DNA of 64,000 bases from Strix aluco (taxonomy: Eukaryota > Chordata > Aves > Strigiformes > Strigidae). The notes beneath the pieces are model-generated. The model was given only the letters and a program-made list of their open reading frames with translations. It made no database searches and was not told where the DNA came from. Positions 36,457 to 47,700 of this stretch are shown here, in pieces. The position numbers were made by a program, and so were the translations under genes. Position 1 is the first letter of the stretch. Each line of letters begins with the position of its first letter. The stretch is taken from the NCBI RefSeq assembly GCF_031877795.1, contig NC_133958.1, forward strand, positions 1,302,001-1,366,000, in the 5' to 3' direction.

Positions 36457-37255
36457 TCCAGTACAAACCCCCCCCAGTGCAGCCCCACCAGTACAGCTCC
36501 CAGTATACCCCCCCCCAGTGCAGCCGCCTGTACAGACTACCCAGTACAATCCCCCACCCAGTATAGCCCCCTCCCAGTAAAACCCCCTCCCAGTATGACC
36601 CCACCACTACAGCTCCCAGTATACCGCTTCCAGTTCAGCCCCACCAGTACAGCTCTCCCAGTACAGTCCCCCAAACCCAGTACAGACACCCCTCCCCTTC
36701 CCAGTACAGCCCCCCCCAGCCCCGTCCCAGCCCCTGACAGGGCAGAGGTCTGTGACCCCCACCCCGGCGCGGGGGGTGGCTCATGGGTGGCACTTGGGCC
36801 TCTGGGTGACACTGGGTCCCAGCAGGGTGGGGGGTCCCAACAGGATGGGGCAGGGTCTCATCAGGGTGGGGGGGTCCCAACAGGGTGGGGTAGGGGGTGT
36901 TCCAGTGGGGGGGGGGGGGCCCAGGAGGGTGGGGATAGCAGTGGGGTTGGGGTCCCAGCAGGGGGGGGGGGCCCAGGAGGGTGGGAGGGATCCAGAAGTG
37001 GGGGGAGGGGTCCCAGCAAGGTGGGGGTCCCAGCGGGGGGGTGTCCAGGAGGGTGGGGGTCCCAGCAGGGTGGGGGTCCCAGCAGTGGGGGGGTCCCAGC
37101 AGGGTGGGGGGTCCCAGCAGTGGGGGGGTCCCAGCAGTGGGGGGGTCCCAGCAGGGTGGGGGGTCCCAGCAGTGGGGGGGTCCCAGCAGTGGGGGGGTCC
37201 CAGCAGGGTGGGGGGTCCCAGCAGTGGGGGGGTCCCAGCGGGGTGGGGGTCCCAG
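36457..37255. repeat. Tandem repeats right of the gap
   Basis: CAGTACAGCCCC/CCCAGTATACC units (36457-36720), then GTCCCAGCAGGGTGGGG and GTCCCAGCAGTGGGGGG units (36820-37250). The same CAGTACA word occurs in the minisatellite at 960-1330. No gene is recognised. Confidence 0.85.
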
Positions 37256-37419
37256 GGCTCGGTGCCCCCATCCCCCTCCCTAGTGTAAGGGGCCCCACTC
37301 CAGGCCATGTGCTCCCCCGGCGGGGGGCGCACGTGAGGCCAGGCCCCCCCCCCCCCCCATGTCCCCACCCTTTCCTGCCCCTGAGTCACTGCCGCCGCCT
37401 TCCGGGTGTCTCACGGCGG

Positions 37420-38640
37420 TTGGGGCGTCCGTCCGTCTGTCCTGCCGCGGCCGAGCGAGGGGCTGTCAGGGTGTCTGTCTGTTCCTCGGGGTCTCCGTCT
37501 GTCCGTCAGGGTGTCTGTCTGTCCGTCTGTCCGTCTGTCTGTCCAGCGGGGGGGGGGGGGGGGGGGGGGGGGGGGCGTGGGGGGGGCTGTCTGTCAGGGT
37601 GTCTGTCCATCCGCGTGTCCTTCGAGGTGTCCATCTGTCCGTCATGGGACTATGTGCCTGTGGGGGTGGGCATCTGTCTGTCCTGGGGGCTTCCCACCCA
37701 CGGGGGTGTCTGTCTGTCTGTCTGTCTGCCGCGGCGTCCGTCTGTCCTTCCAGGTGTCTACCTATATGCATCGGGGTGCCTGTCTGTCTGCGGGGGTGTC
37801 CATCTGTCCTTCCGAGTGTCCAGCTGGACGTCGGGGTGCATCTGGCCATGGGGGTGCCTGTCCGTTGGGATGTCTGTCTGTCTGCCTGGGTGGCCGTTTA
37901 TTGGGGTGTCCGTCCGTCCGTGGGGGTGTCCACCTATCCGTGGGGTGTCCTTCTGTATGTAGGGGTGTCTGTCTGTCCATTGAGGTGTCCATCTTCCTGT
38001 CGGGGTGTCTGTTTGTCCGTCTGGGTGTCCATCTGTCCATTGAGGTGTCCATCTGTCCTTCTGGGTGTCCGTCTGTCCACTGAGGTGTCCATTTTCCTGT
38101 CGGGGCATCTGTCTGTCCTTCTGGATGTCTGTCTGTGCTTCTGGATGTCCATCTGTCCTTCTGCGTGTCCGTCTGTCCATTGAGGTGTCCATCTTCCTGT
38201 CGGGGTGTCTGTCTGTCCGTCGGGGTGTCTGTCTGTCCTTCTGGGTGTCCATCTGTCCATTGAGGTGTCCATCTTCCTGTCGGGGTGTCTGTCTGTCCAT
38301 CTGGATGTCCATCTGTCCTTCTGGGTGTCCGTCTGTCCATTGAGGTGTCCATCTTCCTGTCGGGGTGTCCGTCTGTCCATCTGGATGTCCATCTGTCCTT
38401 CTGGGTGTCCGTCTGTCCATTGAGGTGTCCATTTTCCTGTTGGGGTGTCTGTCTGTCCTTCTGGATGTCTGTCTGTCCTTCTGGGTGTCCATCTGTCCAT
38501 TGGGGCATCCATCTCCCTGTCGGGGTGTCCATCTGTCCTTCTGGGTGTCCATCTGTCCATTGGGGTGTCCATCTGTCCTTCTGGGTGTCCACAGGGCACC
38601 CCTCTCCCTGTCGGGGTGTCCCTGACCTCCCAGCTCTCCA
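37420..38640. repeat. GTGTCCATCTGTCC minisatellite upstream of CAPG
   Basis: About 1.2 kb of (TGTC)n-derived repeats, including a run of about 30 G (37545-37575) and a higher-order unit, GTGTCCATCTTCCTGTCGGG plus GTGTCTGTCTGTCCTTCTGG, of about 80 bp in 38000-38440. It is open in several frames on both strands, giving Cys/Pro/Ser-rich pseudo-proteins. Confidence 0.9.
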
Positions 38641-38710
38641 CCCTTGTTCCGTCCATCTCATGGTGTCCCTCCATCCACAGCTCCACCCCCGTCACCGCCT
38701 CCCCAACGCC

Positions 38711-41700
38711 ATGTACACCGCTCTCCCCAAAAGGTACCACCCCCACCCCCCCCCACCTCCCCCCCACCCCTCACCCCCCAGCTCACGCTGCCCCTCACCC
38801 CACAGCGGTTCCCCCTTCGGCCCCACCGCCGCCCTCCCGGGGCTGCACATCTGGCGGGTGGAGAAGCTGCGGCCGGTGGAGGTCCCCAAGGCGACGTGGG
38901 GCGTCTTCTTCTCGGGGGACGCTTACCTGGTGCTGCACAACGGGCCGGAGGAGCGAGCCCACCTCCACCTCTGGATGGGTGAGCCCCGAAGAGGGGGTGT
39001 GGGGGGTTTGGGGGGGTGGTGGTGGGACTGGGGGGTCAGCGCTGGCTGCCGCCGCAGGCCGGGATTCCTCGCGGGATGAGCAGGGCGCCTGCGCCCTCCT
39101 GGCCACCCAGCTGAACGCGCTGCTGGGCGAGCGCCCCGTCACCCACCGCGAGGTGCAGGGCAACGAGTCCGACATCTTCATGGAGTATTTCCCCCGCGGC
39201 GTCACCTACCAGGTACGGGTGCTGGGCAGCCTGGATGGGTGCCCCCGGCACTCAGCGTCCCAGATGGGTGCTCAGCGTCACCACTGAGCTCTCAGCACCC
39301 CACTTATTCCCCACTGAGTATGTGGGACCCCCTCTGGGTGCTGGGCATCTCCAGTAGGTGCTCAGACTCCCTGGTGGGTGCTCAGCATCCTCAATGGGTG
39401 CTCAGCTTCCCTGGTGGGTGCTCAGCCTCCCTGATGGGTGCTCAGCATCCTCGATGGGTGCTCAGCTTCCCTGGTGGGTGCTCAGCCTCCCTGATGGGTG
39501 CTCAGCATCCTTGATGGGTGCTCAGCTTCCCTGGTGAGTGTTCAGCCTCCCTGATGGGTGCTCAGCATCCTTGATGGGTGCTCAGCTTCCCTGGTGGGTG
39601 CTCAGCATCCTCGATGGGTGCTGAGCATCCCAGATGGGTGCTGACCACCCTTGCTGGGTGCCCAACACCTCTACCACGTTCTCAGCATCTCCTCCAGGTG
39701 CTCAGTATCTCTGCTGAGTGCTTGGCCTCCCTGGTGGGTGCTCAGCATCCCCAGTGGGTGCTGGGCACCCCACCGAGCGCTCAGCACCCCTGTGCCGGCA
39801 GGAGGGTGGCGTGGACTCGGCGTTCAAGTCCACCCACCCCGGAGCCGGCACCGGCCCCGTGCGCAAACTCTACCAGGTGAAGGGCAAGAAGAACATCCGG
39901 GCGAGCGAGCGGGAGCCGAGCTGGGCCAGCTTCAACACCGGCGACTGCTTCATCCTCGACCTGGGCCAGGTGGGCGGGGGCGCTGGGTGGCCCTGTCCCC
40001 ACTGTCCCTCTCCCTGTCCCCCAGAGCCTTCTCGCCTGGTGTGGGGCGAGGCCCAACGTGTCCTTTGGGGTGTCCATCTGTCCTCTGGGGGGGCCATCAG
40101 CTCATCGGGGTGTCCCTCTTCATCGGGGCATCTGTCCATCCGTACGGGCTGTTTGTCCTTCTGGGTGTCCATCTGTTGGGGTGTCTGTCTGCTGGGATGT
40201 CTGTCTGTCCTTCTGAGCATCAGTCTGCTGGGTTGTCTGTCTGTCCTTCCAGTGTCCATCCACTTGGTCAGCTGTCCATCCATAGGCGTGTCTGTCTGTC
40301 CTGTGTGTCTGTCTCTTGGGGTGTTCATCAATCAGTTGGGGGATCCCCCTGTCCATAGAGGTGTCTGTCTGTCCTTCTGCGGGTCTGTCTGTCCATTGGG
40401 GCAGCATTTGCCCATCTGGGTGTCTGTCTGTCCATCTGTTGGGGTGTCCCTTTGCCCGTTGGGGCATCTCCCTGGGCCAGCTTCAACCCCAGCGACTGCT
40501 TCATCCGCAGCCTGGGTGACGTGAGTTGGTGGCCGCCATGGGGTGGCTTCTGTCACCGCTGTCCCTCTCCCTGTCCCCAGACCCTCTTCGTCTGGTGTGG
40601 GGCCAGGTGCAACGTGCTGGAGCGCAACAGGGCACAGGAACTGGCCGCAGCCATCCGGGACGGCGAGCGGGGCGGCAAGGCTGGCCTGGAGATTGTGGTG
40701 GATGGCGAGGAGCCACCTGAGATGCTCCAGGTGTGGCGGGGCCCTGATGTCCTCTCGGGGAGGAGAGGGGGACCCGAGTGTCCCTGGGGGTGGCTCTGTG
40801 ACACCCCCTCTCTCTTCACCCGGCAGGTGCTGGGCCCCAAGCCCCCCTTGCAGGAGGGCAGCCCCGAGGAGGATGTCATGGCCGATCAGAGGAACGCGGG
40901 GGCAGCCGTGCTCTACAAGGCAAGGACACCTCAGGACACCACAGTGGCCCCAGGGCTGATGTCACCATGGTGGTCACGGGGCTGGGCATGGCTGGGGGAC
41001 ACCAGGGTGGTTCCAGGGTTGGGCATGGGGACACCGTGGTGGCCCTAGGAAAGCCACATGGAGCTGAGCATGGCCAGGGGACGCTATGGTGGCCCTCAGA
41101 GGAATATGGGGCTGGGCATGGCTGGGGACACTGTGGTGGCCCTAGGAAAGCCACATGGAGGTGGGCATGGCCAGGGGACACTATGGTGGCCCTAGGAAAG
41201 CCACATGGAGGTGGGCATGGCTGGGGACACTATGGTGGCCCTCAGAGGAATATGGGGCTGGACATGGCCAGGGGACACTGTGGTGGCCTTAGGAAAGCCA
41301 CATGGAGCTGGGCATGGCCAAGGGACCCCAGGGTGGCCCTGCAGTGATGTCCCGTCCATGGGCAGGTGTCGGACGCGACGGGGCGCATGGACCTGAGCCA
41401 GGTGGCCACGAGCAGCCCCTTCAGCCAGAGCCTGCTCTGCCCCGACGACTGCTTCGTGCTGGACAACGGCGCTGGCGGGAAGGTCTACGTCTGGAAAGGT
41501 GCCTGGGGACAGGGACGGGGGGAACACGGGGACAGGGGCCACCACCAGCGCGGCTCTGACGTCCCCGTTCGCAGGGCGCAAGGCCAACGAGCAGGAGCGC
41601 CAGGCAGCCCTGAAAGTGGCCGAGGAAGTCATCGCCCGCATGGGCCACTCGCCCCAGACACAGGTGGGTGCAGGCAGCGAGGGGTGCCTGGGGGCTGCCG

Positions 41701-41821
41701 TGGGTGACGTCACCCTGTCCCGGTCCCCGTCCCCTCCCTGTCCTTGTCCCGGCAGGTGGAAATCCTGCCCCAGGGCCGCGAGACGCCCCTCTTCAAGCAG
41801 TTCTTCGCCAGCTGGAAGTGA
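38711..41821 (+). CDS. CAPG: Macrophage-capping protein CapG (gelsolin family)
   Basis: Caps barbed ends of actin filaments in a calcium- and phosphoinositide-dependent way, without severing. Exons: 38711-38733, 38806-38978, 39058-39212, 39802-39969, 40581-40730, 40827-40919, 41366-41498, 41575-41663, 41756-41821; 1050 nt, 349 aa (human 348). Starts MYTALPKSGSPFGP; three gelsolin repeats, the first with [13 protein letters not shown] and [11 protein letters not shown], the second with [14 protein letters not shown] and [13 protein letters not shown], the third with [20 protein letters not shown] and [18 protein letters not shown]; ends [19 protein letters not shown]. The donor of intron 6 is GC (AAG|GCAAGG), not GT. 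Intron 4 holds a partial second copy of the exon 4-exon 5 junction. The 3' untranslated region contains a CR1. In human it lies on 2p11. Confidence 0.96.
39240..39795. repeat. TGGGTGCTCAGCATCC minisatellite in CAPG intron 3
   Basis: About 25 irregular units of 18-20 bp, such as TGATGGGTGCTCAGCATCCT and TGGTGGGTGCTCAGCCTCCC, filling intron 3 almost to its acceptor. Confidence 0.9.
40065..40470. repeat. TGTCTGTCC-rich repeat in CAPG intron 4
   Basis: GTGTCTGTCTGTCC and TCTGTTGGGGTGTC words, resembling the array upstream of the gene (37.4-38.6 kb). It separates the two copies of the duplicated exon 4-exon 5 junction. Confidence 0.85.
40473..40520 (+). pseudogene. Duplicated tail of CAPG exon 4 (pseudo-exon)
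   Basis: Reads [16 protein letters not shown] followed by a good donor GTGAGT, against [16 protein letters not shown] at the end of true exon 4 (39922-39969). No acceptor or upstream part of the exon is present. It is the left end of a duplicated block that continues through the short intron into true exon 5. Confidence 0.85.
40930..41345. repeat. Minisatellite in CAPG intron 6
   Basis: Units of about 55-60 bp built on GGCATGGCCAGGGGACACTA, TGGTGGCCCTAGGAAAGCC and ACATGGAGGTGG; roughly seven copies. Confidence 0.85.
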
Positions 41822-42027
41822 GGGAGCGGGTGCCAGCGCCTGGCCCAGGGCATCACCGGGCTTGTGCCAGCTCTGCCAGCTCCCTGCCGACTCCTGCGCC
41901 CTGCTCAGCTGTCCCCGAGCCTGTGTCACCCCCACCCTGTGCCACCCCCGTGCCCACCTCATCCCCATCCCTGTGTCACCCCTGTGCCTTGGACCCCACC
42001 ATGCCCATGTCATCCCCATCCCTTACA

Positions 42028-42427
42028 GGGAGCGGCTGAGGGAACTGGGGGGGTTTAGTGTGGAGAAGAGGAGGCTGAGGGGAGACCTCCTGGCCCTCTG
42101 CAACTCCCTGAAAGGAGGGTGCAGAGAGGGGGGATGAGTCTCTTGAGCCAAGGAACGAGCGCCAGGCCAAGAGGGAATGGCCTCAAGCTGCGCCAGGGCA
42201 GGGTCAGACTGGCTCTTAGGAAGGATTTCTTTGCAGAAGGGGCTGTTGGGCGTTGGAATGGGCTGCCCAGGGCAGGGGGGGAGTCCCCATCCCTGGAGGG
42301 GTTGAAGAGTCGGGTTGACCCAGCGCTGAGGGATCTGGTGGAGTTGGGAACGGTCAGGGTGAGGTTCATGGTGGGGCTGGAGGAGCTTCAAGGGCTTTTC
42401 CAACCCCGATGGTTCTGGGATTCTGTG
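42028..42427 (+). mobile_element. CR1 LINE 3' fragment (copy 7) in CAPG 3' untranslated region
   Basis: From GGGAGCGGCTGAGGGAACTG to GGTTCTGGGATTCTGTGT, sense to CAPG, between its stop codon and its polyadenylation signal, so it should be part of the mature message. Confidence 0.93.
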
Positions 42428-42677
42428 TCCCCACACCAGTGCCGTCCCCATCCCCACGCCACCTCCCTGCCTTTGCCCACCCCCTGCCCACGTCCTTCCC
42501 ACCCCGGTGCCACCCCCAAGCCCGTGCCATGCCCACAATCACTGCGTGCCAGTGCCACCTCCCCACCCTCCCTGCTGCTGCGCCTCTGCCACCTCCACGC
42601 TGTCACCACCCTCCTGCTCATGCCATCACCACCCCCGTGCCCACGCGTCCCCCCCATCCCGTGCCCAGGCCCTGGTG

Positions 42678-42683
42678 AATAAA
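42678..42683 (+). terminator. CAPG polyadenylation signal
   Basis: AATAAA about 860 bases after the CAPG stop codon and beyond the CR1. No earlier signal was noticed. Confidence 0.7.
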
Positions 42684-42689
42684 GGGACG

Positions 42690-43680
42690 GTGCCAAGCCC
42701 CGTGTCTCGCTGCTCTGGGTGCGGTGGCAGCCCTGGGGACGGGGAGGGGGGACGTGGGCAGGGCTGGGGACAGGAGGGGACGCAGACAGGGCAGGGCTGT
42801 GGCAGCACGGGGGCCGTGGCAGTGGCAGGAAGATGTCCCCAGCCCCCCCGGCATGGTGCCACCTCACACAGCATCCTGTGGGGCCACCTGTGCCACGAGT
42901 GCGCCAGGTCTCTGCCCCATGGGGTGATGCCCATGGCCGGACGATGTCCCCAGGGGCTGGCAGCACCCATGGGTGCCAAGGTGACCGGGGATTCCTTGTC
43001 CTTGCGTGAACATCTGACCCTGACACGGTTGGGAAAGGCGGGAGATGGCCTGTGGCACCCTGTGGCTGCCAGCCCTGGGTCCCCAGTGGCCCCACATCCC
43101 CGGTGTCCCCAAATCACCCACGTCCCCAGGTCCCTCCTGTCTCCAAATCCCGTGTCCCTGCATCCCCAGGGTCCCCTCGTCCCAGTGTCCCTGCAGCCTC
43201 CATGTCCACATGTCCCTGATGTCCCCACGCCCCTGCTATCGGGGGTCCCTGCACCCCAATGTCCTCAGTGTCCCCAAACCCACAGTGACCCCAAAAACAC
43301 CCCTAAAGCCCCTCTACACCCCCAGGGCCATCCAGACCCCGGGACCCCCATCCCTGCCTGCTCCTTTCTGCCAGCCGCTGCCTCCAGCTGCTTTTCTCAC
43401 CAAACCTCCCTCCCTCATTGGACTCAAATAATTAGCGCTGGGGCTAATTACTTATCCAATTATCCCTGCCTTCGCTCCCCTCTCTGGAGCACAAGCCTGG
43501 TCACGATGATCCGTTGTGAAACCATGCGAGTCCCACGCGCCGCTCGGCCTTATTAAAAGATTTCTCGTTAGTGCTGACATTAGGAACGCGTGAGCTCTGC
43601 CCCACCCCAAACCACCAGAATTTCACCCCAATTTCTGCCCGGGACCACACGGCCGGATCCTGCTGCATCCATCACCAAAG
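42690..43680. other. CAPG-DBNL intergenic stretch
   Basis: G/C-rich words to about 43400, then a more AT-rich piece (43420-43600: AATTAGCGCTGGGGCTAATTA, TTATTAAAAGATTTCTC). The first of these is a short near-palindrome. No gene is recognised. Confidence 0.5.
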
Positions 43681-43689
43681 AAAAGCCCT

Positions 43690-43695
43690 TTTATT
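43690..43695 (-). terminator. DBNL polyadenylation signal
   Basis: AATAAA on the minus strand, about 1.05 kb past the DBNL stop, giving a 3' untranslated region that includes a (T)n run (complement of the A-run at 44622-44641). Confidence 0.6.
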
Positions 43696-44621
43696 GTTGC
43701 TGGGAGGGACGGGGGCAGCACGGGAGGAGCGAGCGGTGGGGAAGGAGCCCACAGGACCCCGGGGGGACACGCTCAGAGCCACCGCATCCCCCAGTGCCCA
43801 CGGGAGGGGTGGGTGAGCCGGGACCCCCCGGCCCCCCCAAACCCTGTCCTCCTGCTACTTCTAAAGCAACACCGAGGGAAAAAAACTCAACAAGGGTGGG
43901 GGAAGGTGGCAGCTGGGCTGGGCTCTTCCTTGTTCACAGTGAATTTGGGGTTGATGGAGGAGGGGAGGGATCCCACGCTCACAAGTTTTGCTAAAAAAAA
44001 ACCCAACCAAACCACCCACTTTGGCCCCGTTGGATCTCCTCCGCAGGGGAGCTTGCTCACACATGATTCCAACCCCCGAAGCATGGTTTAGGGAGAGGGA
44101 AGGAAGAGAAAAGCCTTCCCGTGGGGACAGCCGGGAGGAAAACACAGGGACACTCATGGCAGCCCCGGTGGGTGGTGAGCTCTGGGATGCTCGGGGAGGG
44201 GGGGGGTGGCAATGCTGAGGAGCCAGGTTTCGGCTCTCCAGGTGACGTTAGACCCCGGTGAGATGCTAAAATCAACCCGGTGAGCTTTGTCAGCGAGCCG
44301 AAATGGGGAAAAGGGGTTTCTCCATGGTGGCCACACTGGTTCTGAGGCCACGGGGTCGGAGGGAGCGTGGGGGGAGAGGCAACTTGTTCCCTGAAAATGC
44401 CCAGTAAGGGGTTTGTTGTCCCCTCCTTCAGCCCTGAAAGAGAATTCACACCCCAAACCAGAGGGAGGAGGGGGAGGATCAGCACTCCAGGGGCTCAGGA
44501 TGGGATCGGACCCTTCACCCCGACCGAGGGCCAGCTACGGGGGACGGGAGAGGGCGGAGGAGAGCAGCGCCTGGGTCAGCCCTGCTGCTGAGGGAGCAGG
44601 GCAATGGCACTTCACTTGGAG

Positions 44622-44641
44622 AAAAAAAAAAAAAAAAAAAA
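44622..44641 (+). repeat. Poly(A) run in DBNL 3' untranslated region
   Basis: About 20 A on the plus strand (poly-T in the DBNL transcript). No retroposed gene body was seen to its left. Confidence 0.8.
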
Positions 44642-44740
44642 GAACTAAAAGCCACACATCGTTTGGAAGAATCAGGCTGGAGCCAAGTGCTCCCGGAGGG
44701 ACGGAGCGGCTCTGGTCCCTGTGGCCCCCACCAGCCCCCC

Positions 44741-47700
44741 TTACTCTATCAGTTCCACGTAATTAGCCGGGAACATGCCGAAGTGGCCATCGGGCCCGTA
44801 GCCACGCCACCAGCCTTCATCGATCATCTCGATGTTGGTGATGATGTTCTCCGGATCGAATGAGATCTCAGTGTCATCAGCTGGAACAAAACAAGAGCGA
44901 GGGAGGGGGTTAAAACCAACCCGACCCCCCCCCCCGCCTGCCTCAGCCTACGGCTGAGGCAGGTGGGGGGGGGGGGGTCGGGTTGGTTTTAACCCCCTCC
45001 CATGGCCACCCCTTTGCTTAAAGAAAGGAGCTTGTGACACAATCAGCCCCTGGGAAGACAGGGGAGGGAGGACAGGGAGGAGAGCAAGAAACAGGTATTA
45101 AGGGAAAAAGAGAAGCTAACGGCTTCCTTCACTTGCTTTTTCAGCTCCAATCTGGGTGGGAGACACTTTATTTAGCACCCTGCTGTGGGCCTGCCCGGCG
45201 TGAGGGGTTGTCCCGGGTTTGGCTGGGATAGAGTTAATTTTTCTTCTTAATAGCCAGAATAGTGCTGTGGTTTGGATTCACGTGGGATTTGGAATGAGAA
45301 TGCTGATAACACACGGATGGCTGGAGTTGTTGCTGAGAGATCAAGGACCCTCCAGCTCCCCATGCCCTGCCTGTACGAGGCGTATGAGAAGCCGGGAGGG
45401 GGCACGGCCAGAACTCCAGCCCCAAATTAGCCCGTGGAATGTTCCGTGTGGTGTAAATCACGTTCCGGATATAAAGGAAGGGCAGTCGGGAAGGAGGGGG
45501 GGTCTCTCTCGCTTCCAGGATTGCGCCTGCAGGATGGTGGTACTTCGGGATCACTCTCCGGGAACGGGCTGCGTATCAGTCCGCCGACTGACGAGCTTTG
45601 TGCCTTACCCCTTTGTACTTCCTATTATTGTTTTATTCTATTTCAATTATTAAACTGTTTTTATCTCAACCTACGTGTTGATCCCTCCAATTTTTACCCC
45701 CATCCTCCAGGCAGGGGAGGGCGAGCGAGCGGCTGGGTGGTGTTTGGCTGTCGGCCAGGTTTAAACCATGACAGGGGTGATGATGCCTCCAGTCCAGCTC
45801 TCTGGGGCCAGACTGGGCCCAGCAAACCCTGCCCGGTTCAGAGGGAACCCCAGAGTTCTGCAGCTCTTACCAGCCTGGTAGTCGTAGAGCGCCCGGGCAC
45901 ACAGCCCCTTCCCCGTCAGGTCCGGTGGCTGCTGGTACTCGACCGCGTAGTCATATTTGGCATCAACTTGATCCTTCAGGAAGAAAAGAGGCAGAAAAGT
46001 TGTTACCAGCACAAACGATGCTGCGACAGGCAGCTCGTGCTTCGTTAGCCACAGCGAGGGTCTGCGGCCCGGGGTCTCAGCACCCCAACACACGGGGTGC
46101 ACATCGCCCCGCTCTGCTTCTCGCAGCCCCGCTCGGTTTCCCGGGTGGATCGGGGGGTGTTGCACCCCAGGAACTGCAGGAGAAACCAGTGGGAAGGGGG
46201 ACTATGACACCGGGCAACACCCAGAGGTTTAGCTCAGCCGCCCGCCAAGCCTCAGAGAACTGTGGGCAGCAGGTCCCAGATGCTCCCCCCGGAATAAAAG
46301 CTCTGGGAAGGTCGCGCCACGTGTGTCTGCCAGGAGATAAAGGAGATGAGCGTATGAACCAGCCTCGCACCGCGGAGCGAAGGCGGCCAGAGCCCCGGTT
46401 GGACTCACAAACCGGCACCGATCCTGCCGTGCCTCCAGCCCAGCAGCCAGCACCACGACCACAAACACCAGAGACCAGCAGCAGACAACTTCTGGAAGCC
46501 ATTCCCTCAGGATCTCCGCTGCAGACAGCGGTTCATCACCCCCACGTCGAGGCCTGTTGAAGCTGGACAAGCTCCAACTCCAGTTTTCCAAGTATTTCTC
46601 TAATTGCTATTTTGAGAGCTGAGCTGGCTGCTTTTTACTTTTCTTTCATAGAGAAAGGCTGAGGCAGTGGCTCAGCCCATCTCCCACTCCTTTTGAACCA
46701 ACCGGGTACTTCCAGACAAATTTGAGAAGCAGAAAATTAAGTATGTTTGAAATACTTAAGGTTTTGTGAGCTGGGGGGGGGGGGACAAGACAGATGAATA
46801 GAGGAGAGGAAACCAAACGGCCACCACATCTCCAAGGGCAACACTGCGGCGTGACACAACCCCGCTATTAGACGCTGGAGAATCTGAGGGAGCACGCCGA
46901 GAATAGCTGGGCTTTGTCAGCTTCGCTGGGTTTGGACGTGCAAAGAAGCAGAAGAAGGAGGAGAAAACGCTTTGGCGAAGAGGCTGGTGAAAGGGTCTCC
47001 CCGTGCTCCCCCGCGGGGCTCCAGGGATGGGCAGGGACACCCGCTGGGCACCCCGGGGTGCGGGACGGGTGACGGGGGCTCAGCACCAGCCCCTCCCGCC
47101 GTCAGCGCTGGGGAGGGACGCAGCAGCAGCCCCTCGCCGGGTGGATGCGGCCCGAGCTCGGGGGTTTCTCACTTTCCTCCTGATTTTAGCCCAGGCAGCC
47201 ACGCTCTGAGCACCACAGTGTTTGTACTCAGAGACGCTCGTAAAAGGGTTCCAGACTCATCCTAAAAGATGAGACAAAGCCGCGCTCTTGCACGAGGATC
47301 CCGGCCAGCTCTCGGGTGCCCCTCTGGGACCCTCTATCCTCCCCCCTGCACCAACCTGAGGGGGTTCTTCATAGATGGCCGAGGGGTCCGGTGGCTCTTC
47401 GTACAGATTTGCCTCTTCCCCGTGGGAAGCCGGGACAGAATTGTACCCAGAGTCTCGTCCTGCAAAAGAAACACAAGATTATCTTCACGATATCCATCAC
47501 CAAAATCTCTCCCTGTCCCCTCATTCATGCAACTCCTGCTCCAAGGCTGAAGTGTCACCAAACTTCTGCTACGAGCTGAACATCCCCCGGGTCTCCTGTC
47601 CTGCAAGAGGGGATGGGTCCTGCAACACAGACCCAGGCACGGGGCGAGCAGGGGTTTAGGGAGCGATAAAAAGGACAAGGGAGAGATCCAGGATCTCCGA

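Noticed and set aside
37359-38661. Long Cys/Pro/Ser-rich open frames on both strands
   Set aside because: They are translations of the TGTC-type minisatellite upstream of CAPG and have no conserved domain.
44622-44641. Processed pseudogene or SINE suggested by the A-run
   Set aside because: No gene body or target duplication was seen beside the run. The same holds for the A-run at about 49375-49395.
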